Numbered from the stretch's first letter, positions 42,133-50,369 are shown. The stretch is 64,000 nucleotides of DNA from Flavobacterium sp. (GCF_035195345.1 NZ_CP136574.1:2223871-2287870), one strand, 5' to 3'. Notes: generated by a model from the sequence alone, not told the origin. Numbers and translations are program-made.

Positions 42133-42438
42133 ATGAGTCAAAAAATCAGAATAAAATTAAAATCTTACGATCACATGTTGGTTGATAAATCAGCAGAGAA
42201 GATTGTAAAAACTGTAAAAAGTACAGGTGCAGTAGTGACGGGTCCAATTCCATTACCAACTCACAAAAAGATTTTTACTGTATTACGTTCTCCACACGTT
42301 AACAAAAAATCAAGAGAGCAGTTCGAATTAAGTTCATACAAGAGACTATTAGATATCTATAGTTCTTCTTCAAAAACAATCGATGCTTTAATGAAATTAG
42401 AGTTACCAAGCGGAGTTGAAGTAGAAATCAAAGTATAA
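42133..42438 (+). CDS. rpsJ: 30S ribosomal protein S10 (NusE)
   Basis: 101 residues. MSQKIRIKLKSYDHMLVDKS and GPIPLPTHKKIFTVLRSPHVNKKSREQFE are the conserved blocks. It is part of the 30S head and, as NusE, part of transcription antitermination. In many bacteria rpsJ starts the S10 operon. Here it ends the rpsL operon, since a terminator and a new promoter separate it from rplC by 233 nt. Confidence 0.99.
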   Translation: MSQKIRIKLKSYDHMLVDKSAEKIVKTVKSTGAVVTGPIPLPTHKKIFTVLRSPHVNKKSREQFELSSYKRLLDIYSSSSKTIDALMKLELPSGVEVEIKV

Positions 42439-42468
42439 TTGATTTAGATTGTAAAATCGCAATAATAG

Positions 42469-42506
42469 AAAAAACCGTTAATGTTTCAAGCATTACGGTT
42501 TTTTTC
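42469..42506 (+). terminator. Terminator between rpsJ and rplC
   Basis: AACCGTTAATG and CATTACGGTT form a 10-bp stem with one bulged T around a 7-nt loop, followed by a long T-run. Confidence 0.85.
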
Positions 42507-42567
42507 TTATCATTTTTAGAAGGTGAAAATATCTTTTTATAAGGTTTTTTTACTTAACTATTTATTT

Positions 42568-42599
42568 TTGCGATAATTAAAAAATAATTTATATATTTG
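42568..42599 (+). promoter_or_regulatory. Promoter of the rplC operon
   Basis: TTG (42568-42570), 21 nt, TATATTTG (42592-42599). The 72-nt leader to rplC has two small inverted repeats, CTCAAAATGAG and GCAAATACTATTTGT, which could be regulatory. Confidence 0.75.
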
Positions 42600-42671
42600 C
42601 ACCCTCAAAATGAGTAGTGTGCAAATACTATTTGTATTATAAATAAGAGTTTAATTAATAATTAGTTTAAT

Positions 42672-43289
42672 ATGTCTGGGTTAATCGGAAGAAAAATTGG
42701 CATGACTAGCATCTTTGATGAGAACGGGAAAAATATTCCTTGTACTGTAATCGAGTGTGGTCCATGCGTTGTTACCCAAGTCAGAACCAATGAAGTAGAT
42801 GGATATTCTGCTATTCAGTTAGGTTTCGATGACAAAGCTGAAAAACGTTCTATTAAAGCTGAGTTAGGTCACTTTAAGAAAGCGGGAACAGCTGCGAAGA
42901 AGAAAGTCGTTGAATTCAAAGGTTTTGATCAGGAGTACAAATTAGGCGATGTAATCGCTGTTGACTTATTCGCCGAAGGTGAATTTGTTGATGTTGTAGG
43001 AGTTTCTAAAGGTAGAGGATTTCAAGGAGTTGTTAAACGTCATGGTTTTGGCGGTGTTGGACAAGCAACACATGGTCAACATAACCGTTTAAGAGCGCCT
43101 GGTTCTGTAGGAGCTTCATCTTATCCATCTAGAGTATTCAAAGGAATGCGTATGGCTGGAAGAATGGGAGGAGATAATGTAACAGTACAAAACCTTAGAG
43201 TTTTAAAAGTGGTTGGTGAGAAAAATCTTTTAGTAATAAAAGGTTGTGTACCAGGTCACAAAAACTCTTATGTAATCATTCAGAAGTAA
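42672..43289 (+). CDS. rplC: 50S ribosomal protein L3
   Basis: 205 residues. The start MSGLIGRKIGMTSIFDENGK and the central loop RHGFGGVGQATHGQHNRLRA and GRMGGDNVTVQNLRV are typical. The central loop reaches the peptidyl-transferase centre. The gene opens the second ribosomal operon. Its TAA stop overlaps the rplD ATG by one base (TAATG). Confidence 0.99.
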   Translation: MSGLIGRKIGMTSIFDENGKNIPCTVIECGPCVVTQVRTNEVDGYSAIQLGFDDKAEKRSIKAELGHFKKAGTAAKKKVVEFKGFDQEYKLGDVIAVDLFAEGEFVDVVGVSKGRGFQGVVKRHGFGGVGQATHGQHNRLRAPGSVGASSYPSRVFKGMRMAGRMGGDNVTVQNLRVLKVVGEKNLLVIKGCVPGHKNSYVIIQK

Positions 43290-43918
43290 TGGAAGTAAAA
43301 GTTTTAGATATCAACGGAAAAGAAACTGGAAGAAAAGTTCAACTTTCTGATTCAGTTTTCGCAATCGAGCCAAACAAACATGCTGTATATTTAGATGTAA
43401 AGCAATATTTGGCGAATCAAAGACAAGGGAACCACAAAGCTAAAGAAAGAGCTGAAGTTGCAGGAAGTACTCGTAAAATTAAAAAACAAAAAGGAACAGG
43501 TACTGCTCGTGCAGGATCTGCTAAAAATCCATTGTTTAAAGGTGGAGGTACAGTTTTTGGACCAAGACCAAGAAGCTATTCATTCAAATTGAACAAAAAC
43601 TTAAAAAGATTAGCTCGTAAATCAGCTTTTTCTTTGAAAGTAAAAGAGTCAAATTTAGTGGTAGTTGAAGATTTTACATTTGATACACCAAACACTAAAA
43701 ATTTCATTAACGTATTGAAATCTTTAGGGTTAGAGAATAAAAAATCTTTATTTGTGTTGGGTGATACAAATAAAAATGTATATTTGTCGTCACGAAATTT
43801 AAAAACGTCTAACGTTGTAACCACTTCAGAATTAAGTACTTATGCGATTTTAAACGCAAAAAGTCTAGTTCTTTTAGAAGGTTCTGTAGATGTAATTGAA
43901 GCTAATTTAAGTAAATAA
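43289..43918 (+). CDS. rplD: 50S ribosomal protein L4
   Basis: 209 residues from the ATG at 43289 (MEVKVLDINGKETGRKVQLS). A longer reading starting at 43244 would overlap rplC and adds no conserved residues. The extended loop KIKKQKGTGTARAGSAKNPL lines the exit tunnel and, in E. coli, L4 also represses the S10 operon. The rest is the globular RNA-binding fold. The gene overlaps rplC by one base and is followed by rplW after 7 nt. Confidence 0.99.
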   Translation: MEVKVLDINGKETGRKVQLSDSVFAIEPNKHAVYLDVKQYLANQRQGNHKAKERAEVAGSTRKIKKQKGTGTARAGSAKNPLFKGGGTVFGPRPRSYSFKLNKNLKRLARKSAFSLKVKESNLVVVEDFTFDTPNTKNFINVLKSLGLENKKSLFVLGDTNKNVYLSSRNLKTSNVVTTSELSTYAILNAKSLVLLEGSVDVIEANLSK

Positions 43919-43925
43919 TAAGATT

Positions 43926-44216
43926 ATGAGTATCATAATTAAGCCTATTATAACTGAGAAAATAACTAAAGATGGTGAAATTTTTAACCGTTTTGGTTTT
44001 GTAGTTGTTAAAACTGCTAACAAAATTCAAATCAAAAATGCTATTGAAGCTGCTTTTGGTGTGAATGTAGTTAACGTTAATACAATGAACTATAGAGCTG
44101 ATAGAAGTGTTAAATATACTAAAAGTGGTTTAATCAGTGGGAAAACAAATGCTTACAAAAAAGCAATTGTACAAGTTCAAGAGGGAGAAACAATAGATTT
44201 TTATACTAATATCTAA
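43926..44216 (+). CDS. rplW: 50S ribosomal protein L23
   Basis: 96 residues. IIKPIITEKITKDGEIFNRF and FGVNVVNVNTMNYRAD match the family. L23 forms the docking site for trigger factor and SRP at the tunnel exit. It sits 7 nt after rplD and 6 nt before rplB, in the standard S10-operon order. Confidence 0.98.
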   Translation: MSIIIKPIITEKITKDGEIFNRFGFVVVKTANKIQIKNAIEAAFGVNVVNVNTMNYRADRSVKYTKSGLISGKTNAYKKAIVQVQEGETIDFYTNI

Positions 44217-44222
44217 TAGAAA

Positions 44223-45047
44223 ATGTCAGTTAGAAAATTAAAACCTATTACCCCGGGTCAGCGATTTAGAGTTGTTAATAGCTTTGACACTATTACAACT
44301 GATAAGCCGGAGCGTTCATTGATCGCACCGAAAAAAAACTCTGGAGGTAGAAATAGTCAAGGAAAAATGACCATGCGTTACACAGGCGGTGGTCACAAAC
44401 AAAAGTATCGTATTATCGATTTTAAAAGAACTAAAGATGGGATTCCAGCTACAGTTAAAACAATCGAGTACGATCCAAATCGTTCAGCTTTTATTTCATT
44501 ATTGTATTATGCTGATGGAGCTAAAACTTACATCATTGCACAAAATGGATTACAAGTTGGACAAACTGTAGTTTCAGGTGTTGATGCGTCTCCAGAAATT
44601 GGAAATGCAATGCCTTTAAGTAAGATTCCTCTAGGAACTGTTATTTCGTGTATCGAATTAAGACCAGGTCAAGGAGCTGTTATCGCTCGTTCTGCAGGAA
44701 CTTTTGCTCAATTGATGGCAAGAGATGGAAAATATGCTACAATTAAAATGCCATCAGGTGAAACAAGATTAATCTTGTTAACTTGTTCAGCAACAATTGG
44801 AGCAGTTTCTAATTCAGACCACCAATTAATCGTATCAGGTAAAGCTGGTAGATCAAGATGGTTAGGTAGAAGACCAAGAACAAGACCAGTAGCAATGAAC
44901 CCAGTAGATCACCCTATGGGAGGTGGTGAAGGACGTTCATCTGGAGGTCATCCACGTTCTAGAAAAGGTTTACCTGCTAAAGGTTATAGAACTCGTTCTA
45001 AAGTTAACCCGAGTAATAAGTATATTGTAGAACGTAGAAAGAAATAA
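44223..45047 (+). CDS. rplB: 50S ribosomal protein L2
   Basis: 274 residues. NSGGRNSQGKMTMRYTGGGH, then the SH3-like core, and MNPVDHPMGGGEGRSSGGHP followed by RKGLPAKGYRTRSK. The usual DHPHGGGEG motif has Met in place of the second His, which I believe is normal in Bacteroidetes. L2 is essential for subunit association and the peptidyl-transferase centre. Confidence 0.99.
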   Translation: MSVRKLKPITPGQRFRVVNSFDTITTDKPERSLIAPKKNSGGRNSQGKMTMRYTGGGHKQKYRIIDFKRTKDGIPATVKTIEYDPNRSAFISLLYYADGAKTYIIAQNGLQVGQTVVSGVDASPEIGNAMPLSKIPLGTVISCIELRPGQGAVIARSAGTFAQLMARDGKYATIKMPSGETRLILLTCSATIGAVSNSDHQLIVSGKAGRSRWLGRRPRTRPVAMNPVDHPMGGGEGRSSGGHPRSRKGLPAKGYRTRSKVNPSNKYIVERRKK

Positions 45048-45057
45048 TTAGATAGAC

Positions 45058-45336
45058 ATGGCACGTTCATTAAAAAAAGGACCATTTGTTCACTATAAAT
45101 TAGAGAAGAAAGTTCAAGAAAATATCGCAGGTGGTAATAAAGGTGTTGTTAAGACTTGGTCTAGAGCATCAATGATTACTCCAGATTTCGTTGGACAGAC
45201 AATCGCAGTTCACAATGGTCGTCAGTTTGTACCAGTTTACGTTACAGAAAACATGGTAGGACACAAATTAGGAGAGTTTTCACCAACAAGATCTTTTAGA
45301 GGTCATGCTGGGGCTAAAAATAAAGGTAAAAAATAA
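45058..45336 (+). CDS. rpsS: 30S ribosomal protein S19
   Basis: 92 residues. MARSLKKGPFVHYKLEKKV, TWSRASMITPDFVGQTIAVH and the end TRSFRGHAGAKNKGK are conserved. It binds 16S rRNA in the head with S13. The position between rplB and rplV is canonical, with a 10-nt gap before it and a 9-nt gap after it. Confidence 0.99.
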   Translation: MARSLKKGPFVHYKLEKKVQENIAGGNKGVVKTWSRASMITPDFVGQTIAVHNGRQFVPVYVTENMVGHKLGEFSPTRSFRGHAGAKNKGKK

Positions 45337-45345
45337 TAGGAAGCT

Positions 45346-45756
45346 ATGGGAGTTCGTAAAAGAGAAAGAGCAGAGCAGACTAAAGAGGCAAAAAAACATG
45401 TTGCTTTTGCTAAATTAAATAACTGTCCAACTTCACCTAGAAAAATGCGTTTAGTAGCAGATTTAGTTAGAGGTCAGAAAGTAGAATTAGCTCTTAATAT
45501 ATTAAGATTTAGTCAAAAAGAAGCTTCAAGAAAATTAGAAAAATTGTTGTTATCTGCCATAAATAATTATGTTCAGAAAAACGAGGATGCTAATTTAGAA
45601 GAAGCAGGCTTATTTGTAAAAACGATTACAGTAGATGGTGGAATGATGTTAAAAAGACTTCGTCCAGCTCCACAAGGTCGTGCACACAGAATTAGAAAGC
45701 GTTCTAATCACGTAACAATCGTGTTAGGATCAAATGATAACACACAAAGCAATTAA
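45346..45756 (+). CDS. rplV: 50S ribosomal protein L22
   Basis: 136 residues. An N-terminal basic extension of about 18 residues precedes the conserved KLNNCPTSPRKMRLVADLVR. The beta-hairpin with GGMMLKRLRPAPQGRAHRIR lines the exit tunnel opposite L4. The wild-type loop shows none of the deletions known from macrolide resistance. The gene is followed by rpsC after 5 nt. Confidence 0.98.
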   Translation: MGVRKRERAEQTKEAKKHVAFAKLNNCPTSPRKMRLVADLVRGQKVELALNILRFSQKEASRKLEKLLLSAINNYVQKNEDANLEEAGLFVKTITVDGGMMLKRLRPAPQGRAHRIRKRSNHVTIVLGSNDNTQSN

Positions 45757-45761
45757 TTAAG

Positions 45762-46496
45762 ATGGGACAAAAGACAAATCCAATAGGAAATAGACTTGGA
45801 ATCATCAGAGGATGGGATTCAAACTGGTATGGTGGAAATGATTACGGTGATAAAATCGCTGAAGATTATAAAATCAGAAAGTATATCCATGCTCGTTTAT
45901 CTAAAGCTAGTGTATCAAAAATAATTATCGAAAGAACTTTAAAACTTGTAACCGTTACTATCACTACTGCTAGACCTGGTATCATTATCGGAAAAGGTGG
46001 TCAAGAGGTAGACAAGTTAAAAGAAGAACTTAAGAAAATTACTGACAAAGAGGTTCAAATCAACATCTTTGAAATTAAAAGACCTGAACTTGATGCTTAT
46101 TTAGTAGGAACAAGTATTGCTCGTCAAATTGAAAGTAGAATTTCATACAGACGTGCAATTAAAATGGCTATTGCTGCTGCTATGCGTATGAACGCAGAAG
46201 GTATTAAAGTTCAAATTTCTGGTCGTTTGAATGGTGCTGAAATGGCACGTTCAGAAAACTTTAAAGAAGGTAGAATTCCTTTGTCAACTTTCAGAGCTGA
46301 TATTGATTATTCATTAGCTGAAGCACATACTACTTATGGTAGAATGGGAATCAAAGTATGGATAATGAAAGGTGAGGTTTATGGAAAAAGAGATCTTTCT
46401 CCGTTAGTAGGAATGGACAAACAAAAGTCTAAACCTTCAGGATCTTCTGCTCCAAAAAGAGATGGAAATAAGCCAAACGCACGCAAAAGAAAGTAA
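45762..46496 (+). CDS. rpsC: 30S ribosomal protein S3
   Basis: 244 residues. MGQKTNPIGNRLGIIRGWDS is the typical start. The KH domain has GIIIGKGGQEVDKLKEEL, and the C-terminal domain has SGRLNGAEMARSENFKEGRI and TTYGRMGIKVWIMKGE. A Lys/Ser-rich tail (about 30 residues) follows. S3 helps form the mRNA entry site and helicase. Confidence 0.99.
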   Translation: MGQKTNPIGNRLGIIRGWDSNWYGGNDYGDKIAEDYKIRKYIHARLSKASVSKIIIERTLKLVTVTITTARPGIIIGKGGQEVDKLKEELKKITDKEVQINIFEIKRPELDAYLVGTSIARQIESRISYRRAIKMAIAAAMRMNAEGIKVQISGRLNGAEMARSENFKEGRIPLSTFRADIDYSLAEAHTTYGRMGIKVWIMKGEVYGKRDLSPLVGMDKQKSKPSGSSAPKRDGNKPNARKRK

Positions 46497-46515
46497 TTAT
46501 TTAAACTAAAGAAAA

Positions 46516-46935
46516 ATGTTACAGCCTAAAAGAACAAAATACCGTAAGGTACAGAAAGGTAGAATGAAAGGCGTTTCTCAAAGAGGACACGAGCTTTCAA
46601 ATGGAATGTTTGGTATCAAATCTTTAGATTCTTCATTTATTACTTCTCGTCAAATTGAAGCAGCTCGTATCGCAGCAACACGTTTCATGAAAAGAGAAGG
46701 TCAATTATGGATCAAAATATTTCCAGATAAACCTATTACAAAGAAACCATTAGAAGTACGTATGGGTAAAGGTAAAGGTGCAGTTGAGTATTGGGCTGCA
46801 GTTGTTAAACCTGGTAAAATTATGTTTGAAGTTGGAGGAGTTCCTCTATCAGTTGCAAAAGAAGCTTTACGCTTAGCAGCTCAAAAACTTCCTGTTAAAA
46901 CTAAGTTTATCGTTGCTAGAGATTTCGAAGCATAA
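46516..46935 (+). CDS. rplP: 50S ribosomal protein L16
   Basis: 139 residues. MLQPKRTKYRKVQKGRMKG at the start, RQIEAARIAATRFMKREGQL in the middle and RMGKGKGAVEYWAAVVKPG later are hallmarks. L16 contacts the A-site tRNA and completes the peptidyl-transferase region. It lies 20 nt after rpsC and 12 nt before rpmC. Confidence 0.99.
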   Translation: MLQPKRTKYRKVQKGRMKGVSQRGHELSNGMFGIKSLDSSFITSRQIEAARIAATRFMKREGQLWIKIFPDKPITKKPLEVRMGKGKGAVEYWAAVVKPGKIMFEVGGVPLSVAKEALRLAAQKLPVKTKFIVARDFEA

Positions 46936-46947
46936 TCAAAATTTATT

Positions 46948-47139
46948 ATGAAACAATCAGAAATTAAAAATCTATCTGCAGCTGAGTTACAAGAACAACT
47001 TAGTCAGTTAAAGAAAACGTATACCGACCTAAAAAATGCTCATGCAATTTCGCCAATCCAAAATCCTCTTCAATTAAGAGGTTTAAGAAGATCAGTTGCG
47101 AGATTACATACAGAGTTAACTAAAAGAGAGTTACAATAA
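46948..47139 (+). CDS. rpmC: 50S ribosomal protein L29
   Basis: 63 residues, two long helices. MKQSEIKNLSAAELQEQLSQ and NPLQLRGLRRSVARLHTELT match the family (the RxxRRxIAR signature appears as RGLRRSVAR). L29 sits near the tunnel exit beside L23. It is flanked by rplP and rpsQ, with gaps of 12 and 18 nt. Confidence 0.97.
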   Translation: MKQSEIKNLSAAELQEQLSQLKKTYTDLKNAHAISPIQNPLQLRGLRRSVARLHTELTKRELQ

Positions 47140-47157
47140 TTGTAGACTAGCTGAAAG

Positions 47158-47415
47158 ATGGAAAAAAGAAATTTAAGAAAAGAGAGAATTGGTGTGGTGA
47201 CTTCAAACAAAATGGAGAAATCTATTGTTGTGTCACAAACTACAAAAGTGAAACACCCATTATACGGTAAGTTCGTGTTAAAAACTAAAAAATATGTTGC
47301 ACACGACGAAACAAACGATTGTAACATTGGAGATACAGTAAAGATCATGGAAACAAGACCTTTATCTAAATCAAAATGTTGGAGATTAGTTGAAATCATT
47401 GAAAGAGCTAAGTAA
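47158..47415 (+). CDS. rpsQ: 30S ribosomal protein S17
   Basis: 85 residues, an OB fold. RKERIGVVTSNKMEKSIVV, then HPLYGKFVLKTKKYVAHDE and IGDTVKIMETRPLSKSKCWR (the S17 signature) are clear. It is an early assembly protein of the 30S body. rplN starts 2 nt after its stop. Confidence 0.98.
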   Translation: MEKRNLRKERIGVVTSNKMEKSIVVSQTTKVKHPLYGKFVLKTKKYVAHDETNDCNIGDTVKIMETRPLSKSKCWRLVEIIERAK

Positions 47416-47417
47416 TT

Positions 47418-47786
47418 ATGGTACAACAAGAGTCAAGATTAAAAGTAGCAGATAACACAGGAGCGAAAGAAGTTCTTACGATCCGTGTTTTAGGAGGAAC
47501 GAAACGTCGTTATGCCTCTGTTGGTGACAAAATTGTAGTTTCAATTAAAGATGCAACTCCAAACGGAAACGTTAAAAAAGGAGCGGTATCAACTGCAGTA
47601 GTTGTACGTACCAAAAAAGAAGTGAGAAGAGCTGATGGATCTTATATCCGTTTTGACGATAACGCATGTGTATTGTTAAACGCTGCAGGTGAAATGAGAG
47701 GAACTCGTGTTTTTGGTCCAGTTGCCAGAGAACTTCGTGAAAAACAATTCATGAAAATTGTATCATTAGCACCAGAAGTGCTTTAA
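47418..47786 (+). CDS. rplN: 50S ribosomal protein L14
   Basis: 122 residues, the standard length. MVQQESRLKVADNTGAKEVL, GDKIVVSIKDATPNGNVKKG and RFDDNACVLLNAAGEMRGTR are conserved. L14 forms inter-subunit bridges. It starts 2 nt after rpsQ and ends 11 nt before rplX. Confidence 0.99.
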   Translation: MVQQESRLKVADNTGAKEVLTIRVLGGTKRRYASVGDKIVVSIKDATPNGNVKKGAVSTAVVVRTKKEVRRADGSYIRFDDNACVLLNAAGEMRGTRVFGPVARELREKQFMKIVSLAPEVL

Positions 47787-47797
47787 TTCTTATACAA

Positions 47798-48112
47798 ATG
47801 ATAAAGCTAAAAATAAAATCAGGAGATATCGTAAGAGTTATTGCTGGAGACCATAAAGGTTCTGAAGGTAAAATCGTACGTGTTCTTCGTGAGAAAAACA
47901 AAGCGATTGTTGAAGGAGTTAACATGGTTTCGAAACATACTAAACCAAGTGCTAAAAACCCTCAGGGAGGAATCGTTAAAAAAGAAGCTCCTATTCATGT
48001 GTCTAACTTGTCTTTAATTGACCCAAAGTCAAAAGAAACAACTAAAGTTGGTTTCAAAGAAGAAGGAGACAAGAAAGTGAGATTTTCAAAAAAATCTAAT
48101 CAAGTATTATAG
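47798..48112 (+). CDS. rplX: 50S ribosomal protein L24
   Basis: 104 residues, a KOW-domain protein: KIKSGDIVRVIAGDHKGSEG is the KOW motif. NPQGGIVKKEAPIHVSNL is the second conserved block. It starts assembly of the 50S subunit. rplE begins 2 nt after its stop. Confidence 0.98.
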   Translation: MIKLKIKSGDIVRVIAGDHKGSEGKIVRVLREKNKAIVEGVNMVSKHTKPSAKNPQGGIVKKEAPIHVSNLSLIDPKSKETTKVGFKEEGDKKVRFSKKSNQVL

Positions 48113-48114
48113 TT

Positions 48115-48666
48115 ATGGCATATATTCCTAGACTAAAAGAAGAATATAAGAGCAGAGTAATTGCAGCTCTTACAGAAGAATTCGGTTACAAAAATGTTAT
48201 GCAAGTTCCTAAACTTGAAAAAATTGTTGTAAGCCGTGGTGTTGGTGCAGCTGTATCGGATAAGAAATTAGTAGATTACGCTGTTGAAGAAATGACAAAA
48301 ATTACTGGGCAAAAAGCGGTTGCTACTATTTCTAAGAAAGACGTTGCGTCTTTTAAATTAAGAAAAGGTATGCCAATTGGAGCTAAAGTAACTTTACGTG
48401 GAGAAAAAATGTATGAATTCTTAGATAGATTGATTACTTCATCTTTACCACGTGTTAGAGATTTTAGTGGTATTAAATCTACAGGTTTCGACGGTAGAGG
48501 AAATTATAACCTTGGAGTACTTGAGCAAATCATTTTCCCAGAAATTGACATTGATAAAGTAAATAAAATTTCAGGTTTTGATATTACTTTCGTAACATCT
48601 GCAGAAACAGATAAAGAAGCAAAAGCATTATTAGCAGAACTAGGTTTACCTTTTAAAAAGAATTAA
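48115..48666 (+). CDS. rplE: 50S ribosomal protein L5
   Basis: 183 residues. YIPRLKEEYKSRVIAALTEE at the start, then LEKIVVSRGVGAAVSDKK, SFKLRKGMPIGAKVTLRG and FDGRGNYNLGVLEQIIFPEI are typical. L5 binds 5S rRNA and contacts the P-site tRNA. It is followed by rpsN after 3 nt. Confidence 0.99.
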   Translation: MAYIPRLKEEYKSRVIAALTEEFGYKNVMQVPKLEKIVVSRGVGAAVSDKKLVDYAVEEMTKITGQKAVATISKKDVASFKLRKGMPIGAKVTLRGEKMYEFLDRLITSSLPRVRDFSGIKSTGFDGRGNYNLGVLEQIIFPEIDIDKVNKISGFDITFVTSAETDKEAKALLAELGLPFKKN

Positions 48667-48669
48667 GAC

Positions 48670-48939
48670 ATGGCTAAAGAATCAATGAAAGCCCGTGAGG
48701 TGAAAAGAATTGCATTAGTAGAAAAGTATGCTGAGAAAAGAAAAGCTTTAAAAGAAGCTGGAGATTTCGAAGGATTACAAAAATTACCAAAAAATTCTTG
48801 TCCAGTTAGAGTACACAACCGTTGTAAATTAACAGGTAGACCAAGAGGGTATATGCGTCAGTTTGGTATTTCTCGTGTTACATTTCGTGAAATGGCAAAT
48901 CAAGGATTAATTCCAGGTGTTAAAAAAGCATCTTGGTAA
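48670..48939 (+). CDS. rpsN: 30S ribosomal protein S14 (long, zinc-free form)
   Basis: 89 residues, the long form. The block VRVHNRCKLTGRPRGYMRQF and GISRVTFREMANQGLIPG is diagnostic. Only two isolated Cys are present, not the two CxxC pairs of the short zinc form. The -33 box of an internal promoter lies in its last codons (48933-48935), so transcription of rpsH can start afresh after it. Confidence 0.98.
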   Translation: MAKESMKAREVKRIALVEKYAEKRKALKEAGDFEGLQKLPKNSCPVRVHNRCKLTGRPRGYMRQFGISRVTFREMANQGLIPGVKKASW

Positions 48940-48963
48940 TCTCAAAAAAAGTTATTACTTTTG
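48933..48963 (+). promoter_or_regulatory. Internal promoter before rpsH
   Basis: TTG (48933-48935), 20 nt, TACTTTTG (48956-48963). Both boxes match the consensus. The leader to rpsH is about 75 nt and contains the hairpin at 48996-49020. Confidence 0.7.
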
Positions 48964-48995
48964 CAATCCAATAAAAAAGTTTAATTGGTTAAAGG

Positions 48996-49020
48996 TTCAA
49001 TCCGCTGAGGGCGGATTGAA
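48996..49020 (+). promoter_or_regulatory. Strong hairpin in the rpsH leader
   Basis: TTCAATCCGC and GCGGATTGAA form a perfect 10-bp stem around TGAGG. GG and CC on either side can extend it with a bulge. No T-run follows, so it is not a terminator. It lies 24 nt before the rpsH ATG and is a candidate ribosomal-protein binding site, S8 being an obvious guess. Confidence 0.7.
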
Positions 49021-49044
49021 AACCATAGCCGCAATTCTATACAT

Positions 49045-49443
49045 ATGTATACAGATCCAATTGCCGATTATCTTACGAGAGTTAGAAATGCAGTGAGAGC
49101 TAACCATAAAGTGGTTGAAATTCCAGCATCTAACATGAAAAAAGAAATCACAAAGATTTTATTCGATCAAGGATATATCTTAAGTTACAAATTTGAAGAC
49201 AACTCTGTACAAGGTTCAATCAAAATTGCACTTAAATATGATAAAGACACGAAAGAGTCAGTTATTAAAGATATCCAAAGAATTAGTAAACCAGGTTTAC
49301 GTAAATATGCAGGTTCATCAGACTTACCTAGAATCTTAAATGGTTTAGGTATTGCTATTGTTTCTACATCAAAAGGTTTGATGACAGGAAAACAAGCTAA
49401 GCAATTAAATGTTGGTGGCGAAGTTATTTGTTACGTATATTAA
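49045..49443 (+). CDS. rpsH: 30S ribosomal protein S8
   Basis: 132 residues. DPIADYLTRVRNAVRANHKV and GLRKYAGSSDLPRILNGLGI and ISTSKGLMTGKQAKQLNVGG are conserved. In E. coli S8 represses the spc operon by binding its mRNA. Here an internal promoter and a strong hairpin leader precede the gene, which would suit a similar control. It opens the downstream half of the spc-type cluster, 105 nt after rpsN. Confidence 0.99.
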   Translation: MYTDPIADYLTRVRNAVRANHKVVEIPASNMKKEITKILFDQGYILSYKFEDNSVQGSIKIALKYDKDTKESVIKDIQRISKPGLRKYAGSSDLPRILNGLGIAIVSTSKGLMTGKQAKQLNVGGEVICYVY

Positions 49444-49458
49444 TAAAAAGACGAGACA

Positions 49459-50001
49459 ATGTCAAGAATAGGTAAAAATCCAATTGCAATTCCAGCAGGA
49501 GTAACTGTAGAAGTTAAAGAAGCTGTAGTTACAGTAAAAGGAAAATTAGGCGAGCTTACTCAAGAATTTTCTGATGTAACCGTTAAAATCGAAGATAACC
49601 AAGTTATCGTTGAGCGTTCATCAGATCATAAAGATGAGAGAGCGAAACACGGACTTTATCGTTCATTAATCAACAATATGATTGTTGGTGTTTCTGAAGG
49701 CTTTACAAAACAATTAGAATTAGTTGGAGTTGGATACAGAGCTTCTAATCAAGGACAAAAACTTGATTTAGCGTTAGGTTTCTCTCACAACATCGTTCTA
49801 GACGTTGTAAGCGAAGTTGTTGTAGAAACAATTTCAGAAAAAGGTAAAAATCCGATAGTGAAATTATCATCATTCGACAAACAATTATTAGGTCAAGTAG
49901 CTGCGAAGATCAGAGGTTTCCGCAAACCTGAGCCATATAAAGGAAAAGGAGTTAAGTTTGTAGGAGAAGAACTAAGAAGAAAAGCAGGTAAATCAGCTTA
50001 A
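49459..50001 (+). CDS. rplF: 50S ribosomal protein L6
   Basis: 180 residues with two similar alpha/beta domains. SRIGKNPIAIPAGVTVEV opens the first. The second contains KLSSFDKQLLGQVAAKIRGF and the RNA-binding end RKPEPYKGKGVKFVGEELRR. L6 lies near the factor-binding site. It is 15 nt after rpsH and 11 nt before rplR. Confidence 0.99.
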   Translation: MSRIGKNPIAIPAGVTVEVKEAVVTVKGKLGELTQEFSDVTVKIEDNQVIVERSSDHKDERAKHGLYRSLINNMIVGVSEGFTKQLELVGVGYRASNQGQKLDLALGFSHNIVLDVVSEVVVETISEKGKNPIVKLSSFDKQLLGQVAAKIRGFRKPEPYKGKGVKFVGEELRRKAGKSA

Positions 50002-50012
50002 AAATTAAGACT

Positions 50013-50363
50013 ATGTCATTAACGAAATCTGAAAGAAGACAAAGAATTAAGTTCAGAATCAGAAAGATTGTAAGCGGAACTGCTGCTCAACCAAGACTTT
50101 CTGTATTCAGAAGTAATAAAGAAATCTATGCGCAAATCATAGATGACGTAAACGGTACAACTTTAGTTGCCGCTTCATCGAGAGATAAAGAAGTTGCTCA
50201 AGGAACTGCTGTTGAAACTGCAAAAGCAGTTGGTAAATTAGTTGCTGAAAAAGCACTTAAAGCAGGTATTTCGACAATCTCTTTTGATAGAGGTGGGTAT
50301 TTATACCATGGACGTGTGAAATCATTAGCTGAAGGAGCTAGAGAAGCTGGACTTAAATTCTAA
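50013..50363 (+). CDS. rplR: 50S ribosomal protein L18
   Basis: 116 residues. RRQRIKFRIRKIVSGTAAQP at the start and PRLSVFRSNKEIYAQIIDD are typical, and the C-terminus has FDRGGYLYHGRVKSLAEGAR. L18 binds 5S rRNA together with L5. The gene is followed by rpsE after 6 nt. Confidence 0.99.
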   Translation: MSLTKSERRQRIKFRIRKIVSGTAAQPRLSVFRSNKEIYAQIIDDVNGTTLVAASSRDKEVAQGTAVETAKAVGKLVAEKALKAGISTISFDRGGYLYHGRVKSLAEGAREAGLKF

Positions 50364-50369
50364 GAAATT

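Noticed and set aside
43244..43288. Longer N-terminus of L4
   Set aside because: Would overlap rplC in another frame; L4 homologues start at MEVKVLDI and the TAATG overlap is typical.
48996..49020. Possible tRNA or terminator
   Set aside because: A single hairpin without cloverleaf or CCA, and no T-run after it.
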